DNA of 64,000 nt from Phyto melanocephala. Taxonomy: Eukaryota > Arthropoda > Insecta > Diptera > Rhinophoridae. A program made the translations under genes and the position numbers. The first letter of the stretch is position 1, and each line of letters starts with the position of its first letter. The stretch lies in contig OW799234.1 in NCBI GenBank assembly GCA_941918925.1, positions 119,548,284 to 119,612,283 on the forward strand. Direction: 5' to 3'. The notes beneath the pieces were generated by a model. It did no database searches. It was not told the origin of the DNA and worked only from the letters and a program-made list of their open reading frames with translations. Of the stretch, positions 11,046 through 22,967 are shown in pieces.

Positions 11046-12454
11046 TGCTTAATCCTGTAAATATGTAATGCATTTTTATATCACCAACATCATCAGATTC
11101 CTCCTACTTAATCACATTCAAAGCATTTACACACTCAAAACAAACACACAGTAAATTAGATCAATAATACTGGTGTCCGTGTATTTGGCTTAAAAGGAAA
11201 TGTCATTAAATGTTGCTTATTATTTGACAATGATAATGTTTTCAACAGGTAAATGAACTTTTTTAACTTAATCGACTCAGAAAGTCACAAGAGTTAAAAA
11301 TAAGTTCTTTTTGAATACTTAATTGAATTATTCTTGGCGTTACAAATTAACACACATATGAGCACGATCCTTAACGTTTTTCCACACAGTATTTTGAGGG
11401 GAGAATTCAAAGTAAAAACGAGCGAATGTGAGACACATTTCAAACGGTTATTAAAAGCGTCCATAGTTTGTCAATTAATCTTAATTAAAAAATAATTAAT
11501 TAAATTTGAACATTACATTTACCTATAAATGTTTACCTTAATATTTTAAAATTAATTAGGCAACTACAAAAAATAACATTAAAGCCTAGTGATCATAAAA
11601 AAATACATATTTTAAAACTAATTATTTAGAAATTATAATGAACCATTCAAAAAATGCAATAATTTTAAATAAACTTAATTAAAATGCTAATTGCTTTTAC
11701 TTTCAATTCCTTCTTCATAATTTTCATGATTGCAAGATAAAATTCTCAACACTTTTCAATATTTATTAGCTAATCTTTTAATGCGTGATCGATTAACAAA
11801 TGAAAGAGAGAAAAAAAATTTATTATATTTGAAATTTTTTTTTAACAAATTCGTTTATATGCTTCAGAGAAAGGAAATTCATTATTAATGTTAAACTAAA
11901 TTCAAGGCCATTTTTTTAAAACTTATCAAATCGTTGTGATTATTTCACATAATTATTATAAGTCTTTTCAAACAATTTTTTATACAAATAAAATTTGTTT
12001 AAATTTTTTTTTTTGTTTTAAATCGTCAATAAATTTATAAACTGATTATGATTATGATGCTTAATTAATTTGTGTACAATTTATTTATGTAGGCATATGT
12101 AAATATAAAAAATTATGTCTTTGTTTTGCAAAATTAACACCAGTTACACTATAATTTATAAGATTCATTTTATGAGCCATGATTGAGACACTGAATACCT
12201 GTTTAGGCAAGTTTTTAAAATAACACCGGTGTTTTATAACAGGCTTTAAAATTTACATTTTTTCTCTACAAATTTTAACTTGTTCAGTAGCATTGTTAAA
12301 TGCAAGACCATATTATATTTTAGGGTATATTAATCTATCGGTGGAAAAAAATGTTTTTTAATTTGAGGGGAATTTATTGATGCGACTTCTTATACTCATC
12401 AGGGGATTGTTTTTTAAAAACAGCAAAAAACCGGGTAAGTTAAAAAGATATCTG
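11046..12454. other. AT-rich sequence without recognised features
   Basis: About 1.4 kb of AT-rich sequence between transposons, with no open frame, no inverted-repeat element I could delimit and no match to the other families in the window. If the large intron extends here, this would be part of it. Confidence 0.4.
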
Positions 12455-12716
12455 ACCTTCTGCGAGCAAAGGGACCTAGTGTGTCGATAAAAAAGTACCT
12501 AAAAGAGTGTAGAATAAGATGAAATGAGTTAGATTTCTGAAAAAAAATTTATTTACCCCATAAAGTCGGTGTTGCGCCGGTCACTGGTTGATATCGAGAT
12601 CATAACAAACAGAGCAGAAACAATATCAAAGGTATTGTCACACTAAAAGCGAAAAAAATACGTCACCAAAGTCGGCACCCAATCACAACTAACCATACCA
12701 AATCGCATTTAATTTC
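12455..12716. mobile_element. truncated copy of inverted-repeat element D
   Basis: Starting CTGCGAGCAAAGGGACCTAG, this stretch matches the left two-thirds of the element at 15842-16253 with indels (shared words: GTGTAGAATAAGATGAAATG, CAAAGTCGGCACCCAATCA, AACTAACCATACCAAATCGC). It stops after CAAATCGCAT, so the right terminal repeat is lost. Confidence 0.7.
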
Positions 12717-12764
12717 GATTTTAAACAAAGATCTAACAAACATCTACATGCATAAAGGTATATA

Positions 12765-14045
12765 CTAGGGTGATCGATTATTCGTCATTTTTAGGAAACC
12801 GGTTTTCAAATAGTTTGAAATTTAGAAATAAAAAAAAGGGTAGCTTTTTTAAAAATTTAGAAGAAGCCGGTTAACAGGTCGAATACATAGAATATAATTT
12901 TTTCTTATACCCATGACACAGATACATATAAAAGGTATAAACTAGTTTGTTCTATGGTTTAATTGCATTTTAAGTTAACACACATTCAATGGCATTATTT
13001 TAAAATGTCGTTATATAAAATAAAGATGTTAAAGGACAGACACTTTTTACCTAAAACCGAAAAGTTTATGCTTTAATTACCTTTAACTTTTAAGGTTAAG
13101 TTTATAAATTTAAAAATGCCATTGTTTCTCTACATGAAACAAAATATGGCAACTAAATTGTGAATTATATTATTTTTTCTACTTCGACCTTTTTTTATTT
13201 TAAATTTTAATTTTTTAATATTAGTGACACAAAACAGTAAATAAATCATCAAAAATTTTATTTCGTTTTGTAAATAAAATGTATAAACTTTCGTTGTTGC
13301 CACTACATTTTTTAAAAACTAAATTAACTTGTTAAAAGTAATCGGTATTTGCTCTGGTACTGCCATATTAAAGAAAAACTTTGTTACAAGGAGGTTGTCA
13401 TAATGAAAAATATTAAAAGGTCACTTCACTGCTCACGATAGTCAAATTTACCTTTTATTAACATTAACTTTATAGGCAAGTTGTAACAATGACCCTTTGT
13501 GTGCCAAACTATTTTAGTATACATGTCATATGTTATCAGATATATTAGTTAAGCTATGGGTATAGTCTTTAGTACAAGTCGCTGAATTTCATAGAATGAA
13601 ATTCAAAAATGAGATCAAAAAGTATTGGAAAGTACAATAATTTGGTCAAAAAACTTAACTGAACAGCTGATTATCACAGCAAATTATAAGCGCAACAATG
13701 TATAAAATACCTGCTTTCCATTTAAAGCAAATAATATTTAAGCCTAATTATTTTTCTTATTTTACGTTTGTTTTTAAAACAACAAATAAATTTCTTACAA
13801 TATAATGGAAGAGTATTTAAAAATTTTTCTAATTTTTTGAAGTTTTTTGAGTAATATATATTGTATGGTACGTTTGGTTACAAATAAAAATGAACATAAA
13901 ACTTAAAATGAAAAAAACCGCCTTCTGTGAGTTAAAAAACCGGTATATTCGAGATTCGAAAAATTAACATTTGGAAAAAACCGCCAGCTAAAAGAGTAAA
14001 AAACCGGGTTTTTCACCGGTTGTAAAATTGAATCGATCACCCTAG
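12765..14045. mobile_element. unclassified 1.3-kb element with terminal inverted repeats
   Basis: The left end CTAGGGTGATCGATT and right end AATCGATCACCCTAG are exact complements. The symmetry continues outward as GGTATA on both sides with one 2-base gap. Internal subterminal words AAACCGGTTTTC (left) and AAAACCGGGTTTTTCACCGGTT (right) suggest repeated binding sites. The interior is AT-rich with no transposase frame, so this is a non-autonomous DNA transposon of unknown superfamily. Confidence 0.65.
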
Positions 14046-14323
14046 TATACCTATATACATACATACATATAAAATGCAATTGCCGCTTGTATGTACAGAA
14101 CTGGGACATAACAAGGTCACTCACAAAAATTTTACTATATTTTCATATAATTTATATGTATACTTTGTAAAGAAGACAATATATTTTTGCAGTTTACAGA
14201 ACTCCAAAAAGATCATCAAAAAACGAAATGACTTACTTTTGTAGATTTTTATTTTTGTGCTTTTTACAACATAATATTAACAAGCAAATATCATTGCTTT
14301 AGCATGAGACAAATCTGTCTTTA

Positions 14324-15212
14324 ACGGGTGTTTTTTATGGAGGTGTTATATTTTAAGTTTGCAACACTTCTTCAGCTGGAGGCCATTTCAGCTGTCAAGT
14401 TATTTATATTTAGTCTGGTTTGGAATTTTAACATTATTAGACTGACGCATAAACAACAAGGCGTAGATTCGGTTAATGCGCTCAAAACAAAATTGTCGTC
14501 GATCCCGATTTTTATAAATTAATTTTGTTTAGCAATGTTTTTGTTTGTTTGAGTGGATACGTCAATAAACAAAACTGCCATATTTGAAGAGATGATAATC
14601 CTTAGATAATGTTACATTCAGAAAAAACTGATTGTTTGTTGTGCTTTAAGGACTGCTGACCACATTGATCCTTTAAAAACGATACTGGTCAGAACGTTAC
14701 AGTCAACGGTGACCGCTACAGAGCCATGATTACTGAATTTTGCATTCATCAATTGAAAAACCATGATATGCAGGAGCCATGACGGCGCAGCTATGCCACA
14801 GCTTGTGCAAAAATTTATTTATTGAAGAAAACGTTTGGTAACCGCAAAGTTTCACGTTTCGGACCCGTGAATTGGCCTCCAAGATTGTGCGATTTAACGC
14901 CGCTAGACTGTTTTTTTTTTGTGGGAATATGTGAAGTCACTAGTCTATGCCGATAAAGCCAAAACGATTGACCACTTGGAGAGCAACATTCGCCACTTAA
15001 ATGCCGATATATGGCCAAAAATCTTGGAAAACAGTTTTTTAAATTAAAACCCCAGATCAGACTACGTCCGAGCCAGCAGCGGCGGACATATGCCAGAAGT
15101 CATATTTAAATTATAATGCCAGAAAATTGTCTAAATTTCATGTCAATTTAAAAAATTAACTTTTGTTTTATTCCATTACAAAGTTTAAATACCTCTATAA
15201 AAGAACACCCTT
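14324..15212 (+). pseudogene. mariner-like transposon relic with 3' transposase fragment
   Basis: The imperfect inverted ends (GGGTGTTTTTTATGGAGGTG at left, CACCTCTATAAAAGAACACCC-like at right) are next to TA. From about 14697 the plus strand encodes TVNGDRYRAMITEFCIHQL, then KTFGNRKVSRFGPVNWPPRL and CDLTPLDCFF. NWPPRSCDLTPLDYFLWG is the signature of the third catalytic region in insect mariner-type (DDE_3) transposases, and a Cys-Asp is present here. Frameshifts and stops follow, and the N-terminal two-thirds is missing, so it is a dead, internally deleted copy. Confidence 0.8.
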
Positions 15213-15841
15213 TAGTAAAGCATTAACAAAACTAACAAATTGTAGACTTAAGTTGGATATTTGTTCAAGTGTTGAAACGGTGTTTTTGTATATTTTTCAT
15301 CTTATTTTTTTGTTTTCTTAATTTCTTAAATACACCAAAATAAAAATTCATTAAAAGAATAGAGGGTGTTTCAAAATTAACACATTCAAATCTTCTGTCG
15401 AATTGTTTTTTTTATGATTGCCAACAATTTACTACACAAATGACGACAAATTCAGATCTTGCGGATATTTTTGGGATACCCTTAAATGAGAAACATATAA
15501 ATATCTGTTGTGTCATTGCCTTTATTTGTTATCGGCAATCAGGCCTTTTCTTAATGCACCTGTATGGTATAAAATGTTAAAGCGTAGAGGTTTATTCTAT
15601 GGTAACCACTTTTAATGTGATTAAAATATGACTACTGATTATGACTGAATGCCCATAAAACTGATAATATTAAGTTAACTAGAAAAAAGAACCATATAAG
15701 CTAAATTGGTTTGATAACCTGGTGAAGAACAACAAAAATTATTTTAACATGCAAAAAGCTAAAGTGAGGTTCTTGTCGGATAAGATTAAATTTAATATTC
15801 ACTTTATTAAAACATAATAAGTGCTAAAATTAATATTTGTG
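15213..15841. other. AT-rich sequence without recognised features
   Basis: About 630 bp between two transposons. AGGGTGTTTCAAAATTAACAC at 15363 looks like a mariner-type end, but no partner end was found. No coding signal is seen. Confidence 0.4.
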
Positions 15842-16253
15842 ATCTTCTCCGAGAAAAGGGACCTAGTGTGTCGAAAAACGGGTTCGGACTTAAGAGTGGT
15901 TGCTGATACCTAAAAGGGTGTAGAATAAGATGAAATGGGTTAGATTTCTGATAAAAATTTATTTACTCCATAAAAACGTTGTTGCGTCAGTCACTGGTTG
16001 CGGCTTAAGACTCAAGTATCGAGATCATAACAAACAGAGCAGTAACAATAGCAAAGGTATTGTCACACTAAAAGAGAAAAAAATACGTCACCACATAGGC
16101 ATGACGTCACCAAAGTCGGCACCCAATCATAACTAACCATACCAAATCGCATCACCCAACTGAAGGTGAGTTCACAGTGATAATGCGTTATGAAACTTTA
16201 AATGTGTTTTTCTCAAAACTTCATTTTCACACACCAGGTCCCTTTTCTCGGAA
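15842..16253. mobile_element. inverted-repeat element D, complete copy
   Basis: The left end CCGAGAAAAGGGACCTAGTG and right end CACCAGGTCCCTTTTCTCGG are inverted repeats of about 20 bp with one indel. The interior (about 370 bp) is non-coding apart from a chance 68-codon frame. A truncated relative is at 12455. No clear target duplication was found, so the superfamily is open. Its terminal GAGAAA..GG(A)CCTAG resembles that of neighbouring element E. Confidence 0.7.
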
Positions 16254-16294
16254 AAGGTTATATACTATATCAAAAAAAAATTATTTTCGCTTAC

Positions 16295-16673
16295 ATATGT
16301 GAGAGCGCATAGAGAAAAGCCCCTAAGGGTAAAAACAGGTTTTGTTCAGGAGAGCCATTTTAAAGATTAAATGATTTTTCTATTTTTTTAAATTGTTCAT
16401 AAGGAAAAAAATAAATTTTTTGTAGTTTCGTAAAATAAAAGTATTTTGTTAATTTAGTAGGGGAAAAAATTAAAATAAATAAATTTTACCGTTAGGTCCC
16501 TTTCTATTTGCGCTTAGAATCGTCGACTTCACTTTTATAAAACTCGCATATCTCTGGGAACGAACACTTTTGGGGCATGGGATTGGTCTCATTCGATCCA
16601 CATCAAAAAAAAAAAAAAAAGTGTGAATTGTTTTTTTTACCCTAGGTTCCTTTCTCTATGCGCTGTCACATAT
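16295..16673. mobile_element. inverted-repeat element E
   Basis: The left end ATATGTGAGAGCGCATAGAG and the complement of the right end, ATATGTGACAGCGCATAGAG, agree over about 38 bp with few changes, continuing into AAA..CCTA.GGGTAAAAA. The interior is AT-rich and non-coding and has another TAGGTCCCTTTCTATTTGCG copy near 16492, suggesting an internal terminal-repeat remnant. Confidence 0.7.
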
Positions 16674-19339
16674 AGGATATTATGTAAAATATAAAATAAT
16701 AGAGTTTATAATATTAGAGGTGTCTAATTGTAATTAAACAAATAAACAAAATAAAAATGTATATGGATAAATGTATGGCATTTAAGTAAAGATTAACAGC
16801 TAAATGAACAAAGTGTGGACAAGCAAAATCAAGAACTATTTCTTAAAAGTCCAAAATTTATACATAAATTGTTTAAATAAACTGGTATATAAGTATATAC
16901 ATATATTAATTTTTAGAAATCGTTAAACCAGAAATAAATAATTTATTGAAATTCATGGCTATAAATTTTTTTTTTATAAATTATAAACTTGTTAAATAAT
17001 TCTATTGAAATTAATTTTTAACGAGAAAAAATTCTGTATTCGATCATTACGAATCCTATATACACTTTGGCAATATAGACATAAAGGCCATTGTTTGATC
17101 AGATATCAAGATTTCAGCTTTAATGTATTAAACTTCGAGTTCTATGATCTACCATTATTTTGGGATATCATCTTGGAATTTTTGGGTTTTTAATCAGCGT
17201 TGTTAACTTTAAATTCCTAAATTTGACCCATATATCCATAAATATTTGTGGCTCTTTTAATAGCTGTTTTGTTTGTATTTATTAAATGAATCTGTTAAAT
17301 CTTTAAGCTAAACAAGTTCGGTATTTGTAAATTTTGATACTTAGACATCCCCTTGTCTTCTAGCGATCTTCTAGTTTTTTGAAAATGATTTCTGAAACTA
17401 TGGCTCGAAATCTGGTGTCACCATCGTGTAAAAATTTTTATAAATTTATTAAATTATAACTCAAAATATTCATTGTTTAGTCGTTTTTTATCTATAAGGT
17501 TTTAAAAAATATATTTTTTTAGGTAGCCGCCAACACATATTTTAGAAATTAAAAACGGAAAAACAAATTCTTGCCATACAAGGTGAATTTTAAAAACATC
17601 CTAATTCTTTGAATAATGCTACAAACAATAGACGACAGCAGGCTACAAACTACATGACTACAACTGTCATTTACTGCAATCATTGTCGCATAGCCAGCAA
17701 CTGAATTATATTGAGACGACAGCACTATTGTATTAAGGTGATAAGAAATAGTCAGCACTGGTGGCGGCGGCAGCGAATGCGGTGTAAAACATATAACGGC
17801 GATAAATGATAACCGGCTGTAAGAGATAAACTTTTAAGTGATTTAATTTGGAAATGATTATTTTTTTTATGTATTTACTGCAAAAATTGTTTACTGCCGT
17901 ATTCTTAAGAAATATTTTGGGTTATTCAAAATTTAATTTGAGAGAAGTTGTACAGAAATTTGTCGAAAAAGAATTCAATAAATATTTTTTATGAATATAG
18001 CAGTTAAAATACAACTAACACTATCAGCTGATTCGATTTCCTTTAGGAACTTGTATGAAAATAGATACTTTTTCGTAATGGTGACATTGCGTTGAGAACG
18101 AACCTGCTAAAATTGAAATTTCTCTCCGTTTTTATGTATAAGTTTTAATTTTAATTTGTTATAAATTAGTTTTAAAAATACAAACCGCTTTAAAACCATT
18201 AAAATAATTTATAAAAGGTTTTTCAACATAATAAACTAAGTTTTATTCTCACCAATAGATACAAAATCCGTTACTGGTTTTTCTTTTATATAATAATAAA
18301 AAACTGCTACCAGAATAGCATTTTTTTCCAACTTTTTTAATAATATTATTTAAATAGCATTTTTCCCCCGCAGAAGCTATTCAGCCTGGTAGCGAAATAA
18401 GGGAAATAAATAACAAAATTATTTTCATATAATAAACTAACCTCAAGCTCATAATTAGAAACAATAGACTTCTTTAAAATAAAAAAAAAATTAGATGAAA
18501 GTTGTCTTCCAAAATGTCGGCACATATAGTCTTGGTCATGTAAGAGCTCGTTGCAAAATTATATATACAATAGATATTTCCATTCAAAATTTCATAGTTA
18601 TGCTATTTCTGACATAATAGAAGAACTAAAACTAAATTATAACTATTCCAGTTCAAGTTCTAAAAACCATAAACAAAACATTTTTACCTTCAATTCTTAG
18701 TCTTATAATTGAATAAATAAAAAAAGGGTTTATATAGGATTTCGCTTTTTTTAAACTATGTCATTAAGAATATTTTTATACAACATGAATGACAAATATG
18801 TTTCATAAACACGTTACAAAGCTTGTATCTACTATCTTTCGATCTCATAAGGAAATATATCATCGGCGGATATCAACCGATTGGCTTCGTTTTGTGATAT
18901 CAAACAATTATCTTGTCAATTTAACAGCTGTATGCAGCTTAGAAAATAAAAGTCAGTTATAATGCAGCTCTGGTCGGGTCAAGATCTTGCACATCATTGC
19001 TATTATCGTTTTAGGGCAACCAGTGCCCATGTTCTTTACTCTCAGTGCCCATTGTTCTGTAACTCTCGCTACGAGAAACTTTAAACATGTAAATTGGTTC
19101 AGGAATATAATAAATCGAGACAAACAGCTGTACTGTTTCTGTAACTATTCATGTGAGAAATACCTGTCCTGTAAGAAAAGGTTTCAGACGAGAATTTCTC
19201 ACTTTGAACTGTCAAAATAAGTCACAAACAAAAAGACCGCGATATTGCAAAAACTTTAAGTCAAATAATATAAAAAGTAAAATATGAGTGACAAAAACAT
19301 GGAAAAGGTAAAGTTTAAATGTTTTTTTTTTATTATTAA
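16674..19339. other. AT-rich sequence without recognised genes
   Basis: About 2.7 kb without an element I can delimit. A patch at 17620-17670 (ATAGACGACAGCAGGCTAC) has a reverse-complement relative near 20960-20990. The stretch 18890-19240 is less AT-rich but its frames are short and unconvincing. This may be host intron. Confidence 0.4.
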
Positions 19340-20397
19340 CTAGCTGACCCGGTCCGTGTTGCTGGCCCTAAGCAAATATTAGTGTTGTATTACCACACGA
19401 TTTAAATTGAGCTTTTAATGAAATTTACGGCCTTCAAATAAAAATCCATGGAATACCTATCATTAAGAGTTGTTTACAGAATAACCGAATCGAAAAAGAA
19501 ACGCATGTATTTAAGGCAAATTGGAAATTATATTTATTTTTTACTTCATCTTAAAGCCAGCGGAGAGACAATGTTTTTTGTTTTTTTTTTTTGTGTAAAA
19601 ATGTATAAATTTTTTGGAGTGCTAACTCGGGAGCAAGCCACATACAACTGGGCCTGTGAAAAACATGAAGTTTTCAAAATTAAGCCAGCAATAGTCAATG
19701 ATTGGCCTGGTGCTTTTTTGATGGTAATAGCAAAAGCAAGACGCAAAGGCAATTGGAGACGCTTGAATTGGAATGGTAAATCGTTGGAAATTATCGGAAT
19801 TCGTGAAATAAGTACGTCTTCGCCTTTGAATCTGCCACCGACGATTGTTGCCTCGATTAAAATTGGTAAGCAGTTTTTGATGGTCAATCTGGTTCCGTTG
19901 CATAACTTTGGTGCGTTTAAGTTGCGAATAAGAATTACCGGTGATCCAACCTTTAATGTTAGTACATGCGGTGGCATTCCGGGTGGTTGCAATGAATTCA
20001 AAAATTCAGTGGGATAATTGTCGGTTTTTTCTTCATCCATTACTGTGTCGATCGATTTGTATTTGATTAATTTGCCGGACAGTTTTAATTGAATTTGCTC
20101 ATTGAGCTTTAAATATTTTTTGTAAATAAACCAAAAACTCTGATTTTTGAATGCAACATTTCGAAATTTTAAAATTTTGATATTGGATCATTATGAACAT
20201 AAGTTTTTTGTAAATATCTTCGGAACTACACAACCGATTTAAGAGTTTGGTATCTCGTTTTGAAAAACATGACAACACAGTGTCACCCACCTAAATATTC
20301 TGAAGATTCCCTGAAAATTTCATTAAAATCGGTCCGGCCGTTTTTGAGTCCATACGTTACATACATACATACATACATCCTTTTTTATATAAATAGA
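19340..20397 (-). mobile_element. Helitron with residual helicase coding, 5' part deleted
   Basis: Read on the minus strand it begins TCTATTTATATAAAAAAGG near 20397 and ends ...CCGGGTCAGCTAG at 19340, followed by T, as expected for a Helitron 3' end. The exact 5' base is uncertain because the preceding base is not the expected A. Inside is an open frame for the C-terminal part of a Pif1-family helicase. The Rep/HUH nuclease and the N-terminal helicase are absent, so it cannot be autonomous. Confidence 0.75.
19546..20040 (-). pseudogene. C-terminal fragment of Helitron Pif1-like helicase
   Basis: A 164-codon frame carries the typical end of Helitron helicases: LKVGSPVILIRNLNAPKLCN, then NGTRLTIKNC, GEDVLISRIPIISNDLPFQF, KRLQLPLRLAFAITI and QLYVACSRVSTPKNLYIF. 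The expected MTINKSQGQS box is present as ITIKKAPGQS, with the Ser-Gln changed to Ala-Pro. The reading frame is otherwise intact to its end. Walker A and B motifs and the Rep nuclease are missing. The fragment starts at an internal Met, so it is a captured or deleted 3' part rather than a working enzyme. The plus-strand frame over the same bases is its shadow. Confidence 0.85.
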
Positions 20398-21423
20398 AGA
20401 ATAGAAGAAAGATACATATATGTATATGTATGTATTAATATTTATGTATATCATAAATTTGTTATTGTTTAGAAAAATATGCAGGTTTTAAAACAACAAA
20501 AAACAACTTTATGTTAAAAAATTTAGAATTTGCCAGAGGACAGTTTGGAGGAACACTTTTTTAAACACTTTTATTTTCTAAATTTTATATGTGTATTCTT
20601 TTTTTGCGCACCTTTTAAGTTTATTTTTTTTTCTCTTCTTCTTCTTCTTCTCCTTATAATTAAGTATAATTTTTGATAGCTCTAACGTAATCATAATTGG
20701 TATTTTTCGTCATGAGTTACAGATACACTTTTTTCTCGCACTTCGAGAAACGGTGGGATATTTTGTTTCATGGCTTTCGAAGTTCTCACAAAAGCTACAG
20801 AAAATGGGTACATGCCGTCCATTTTCATCTGATTTTGAAAGTTTTGCGTCTCACTTTGGCATTGGTTAAACAGAAGTAATACCAATTACAACGATAGCCA
20901 TATTTCTGTGTTGCCATACTTTCATGAAGATAATAATTTTCATTTATTCTATTTTTGTCAGGTTGTAGTCGGTAGCCTACTGTCGTCTATGTGTTCATAG
21001 CATAATTTTATATCTTTATTGCAAATAAATACATGGAAATTGACTTTCATATTTCAATTATTAATTTTTGTTTTATCAAAATACAGGGCTGCAATTTTCA
21101 TTAATAATTTTAAAATATGCGCTTGTAATTAAGCTCCAGAAAACTAGGACATATGTATGTACACATATATGTTATATCTTTCGATATCGTCATTATTAAC
21201 GTTATTTTATAAGGTCCTCTACAGAGGTAACGATATACACTTATAACATGAGCTATAATATCGAAAACCATTTTGCAAACCTTATACTATGTTCACACAG
21301 GCGCCTTAATTGTCAATTTATAATATTATCGCAATTAAAGGCCTTATTGAGCTCAATTTACCATACTACAAATTATTTTTAAATTGAGCAATATATACTT
21401 AATTGTTTCACTTATTGTCTAAA
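20398..21423. other. AT-rich sequence without recognised genes
   Basis: About 1 kb. At 20690-20905 a weak 10-bp inverted pair (AATTGGTATT / AATACCAATT) brackets about 200 bp and could be a MITE, but no target duplication is seen. The remainder is AT-rich. Confidence 0.4.
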
Positions 21424-22967
21424 ACTCGAAATACAACTCTTGAGAAGTATGTTCAGTGAGAAGAAAATTCTAAAGGTGGCATTTCTAATGTCAAACAAAT
21501 AAATATACAAAAAATAAAAATTAAGAAAATGAAAAATTTTTGAAGAAAATTTTAAAAAAATGTTTGAATAAATTCAAATACATACATATAAGTATAAATA
21601 TAATGTATGAATATAATTGTTAATATATTTTATCAACAGGAAAAACACTGAAAAGAAGGCATTATTTGATTTGGTATCAATACATCGTATTTTACAGCTA
21701 TCAAATGCTAATGGAGTAAGATAAATTGAGTATGTCTAAACACTTATTTTAATTGCTCAATCAACACTAAATTTAAACAATTAAAAATATCTGTCTGAAC
21801 AGGGTATCAAACTCGAAATACAACTCTTGAGAAGTATGTTCAGTGAGAAGAAAATTCTAAAGGTGGCATTTCTAATGTCAAACAAATAAATATACAAAAA
21901 ATAAAAATTAAGAAAATGAAAAATTTTTGAAGAAAATTTTAAAAAAATGTTTGAATAAATTCAAATACATACATATAAGTATATATATGTATGTATAAAT
22001 ATAATTGTAAATATATTTTATCAACAGGAAAAACACTGAAGAGAAGGCATTATTTGATTTGGTATCAATACATCGTATTTTACAGCTATCAAATGCTAAT
22101 GGAGTAAGATAAATTGAGTATGTCTGAACACTTGTTTTAATTGCTAAATCAACACTAAATTGAAACAATTAAAAATATCTGTCTGAACAGGGTATCAAAC
22201 TCGAAATACAACTCTTGAGAAGTATGTTCAGTGAGAAGAAAATTCTAAAGGTGGCATTTCTAATGTCAAACAAATAAATATACAAAAAATAAAAATTAAG
22301 AAAATGAAAAATTTTTGAAGAAAATTTTAAAAAAATGTTTGAATAAATTCAAATACATACATATAAGTATAAATATAATGTATGAATATAATTGTTAATA
22401 TATTTTATCAACAGGAAAAACACTGAAAAGAAGGCATTATTTGATTTGGTATCAATACATCGTATTTTACAGCTATCAAATGCTAATGGAGTAAGATAAA
22501 TTGAGTATGTCTAAACACTTATTTTAATTGCTCAATCAACACTAAATTGAAACAATTAAAAATATCTGTCTGAACAGGGTATCAAACTCGAAATACAACT
22601 CTTGAGAAGTATGTTCAGTGAGAAGAAAATTCTAAAGGTGGCATTTCTAATGTCAAACAAATAAATATACAAAAAATAAAAATTAAGAAAATGAAAAATT
22701 TTTGAAGAAAATTTTAAAAAAATGTTTGAATAAATTCAAATACATACATATAAGTATAAATATAATGTATGAATATAATTGTTAATATATTTTATCAACA
22801 GGAAAAACACTGAAAAGAGGCATTATTTGATTTGGTATCAATACATCGTATTTTACAGCATCAAATGCTAATGGAGTAAGATAAATTGAGTATGTCTGAA
22901 CACTTATTTTAATTGCTCAATCAACACTAAATTGAAACAATTAAAAATATCTGTCTGAACAGGGTAT
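21424..22967 (+). repeat. tandem array of four 387-bp units containing exon-like modules
   Basis: The word ACTCGAAATACAACTCTTGA recurs at 21424, 21811, 22199 and 22586, a period of 387-388 bp, and units are nearly identical. Each unit holds a splice-acceptor-like TTTTATCAACAG, a 76-base open segment, GTAAGA, an 87-base spacer ending TCTGAACAG, then an 87-base open segment with stop and AATAAA. The phases agree across the spacer. The near identity implies recent amplification. Confidence 0.95.
21640..21889 (+). pseudogene. two-exon terminal module of an unrecognised gene (first complete copy in the array)
   Basis: Segment one (21640-21715) reads, after a split first codon, KNTEKKALFDLVSIHRILQ and then LSNANG, and ends at GTAAGA. 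Segment two (21803-21889), after TGAACAG, reads GIKLEIQLLRSMFSEKK and then ILKVAFLMSNK before TAA, with AATAAA overlapping the stop. The junction is phase 0 on both sides, which is unlikely by chance. I do not recognise the protein. Copies start at 21640, 22028, 22415 and 22801; the last has two single-base deletions (AGAAGG to AGAGG, AGCTATC to AGCATC) that break the frame. The upstream exons are not visible, so these are probably duplicated gene ends rather than genes. Confidence 0.5.

Noticed and set aside
19448..20017. 189-residue plus-strand frame, the second longest in the window
   Set aside because: It is antisense to the clearly recognisable helicase fragment on the minus strand; the plus-strand protein shows no family motif.
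20690..20905. MITE bracketed by AATTGGTATT/AATACCAATT
   Set aside because: A 10-bp AT-rich pair without a target duplication is too weak in this composition.
21424..22967. CRISPR-like array
   Set aside because: Units of 387 bp are contiguous with no unique spacers, and the genome is a fly's.
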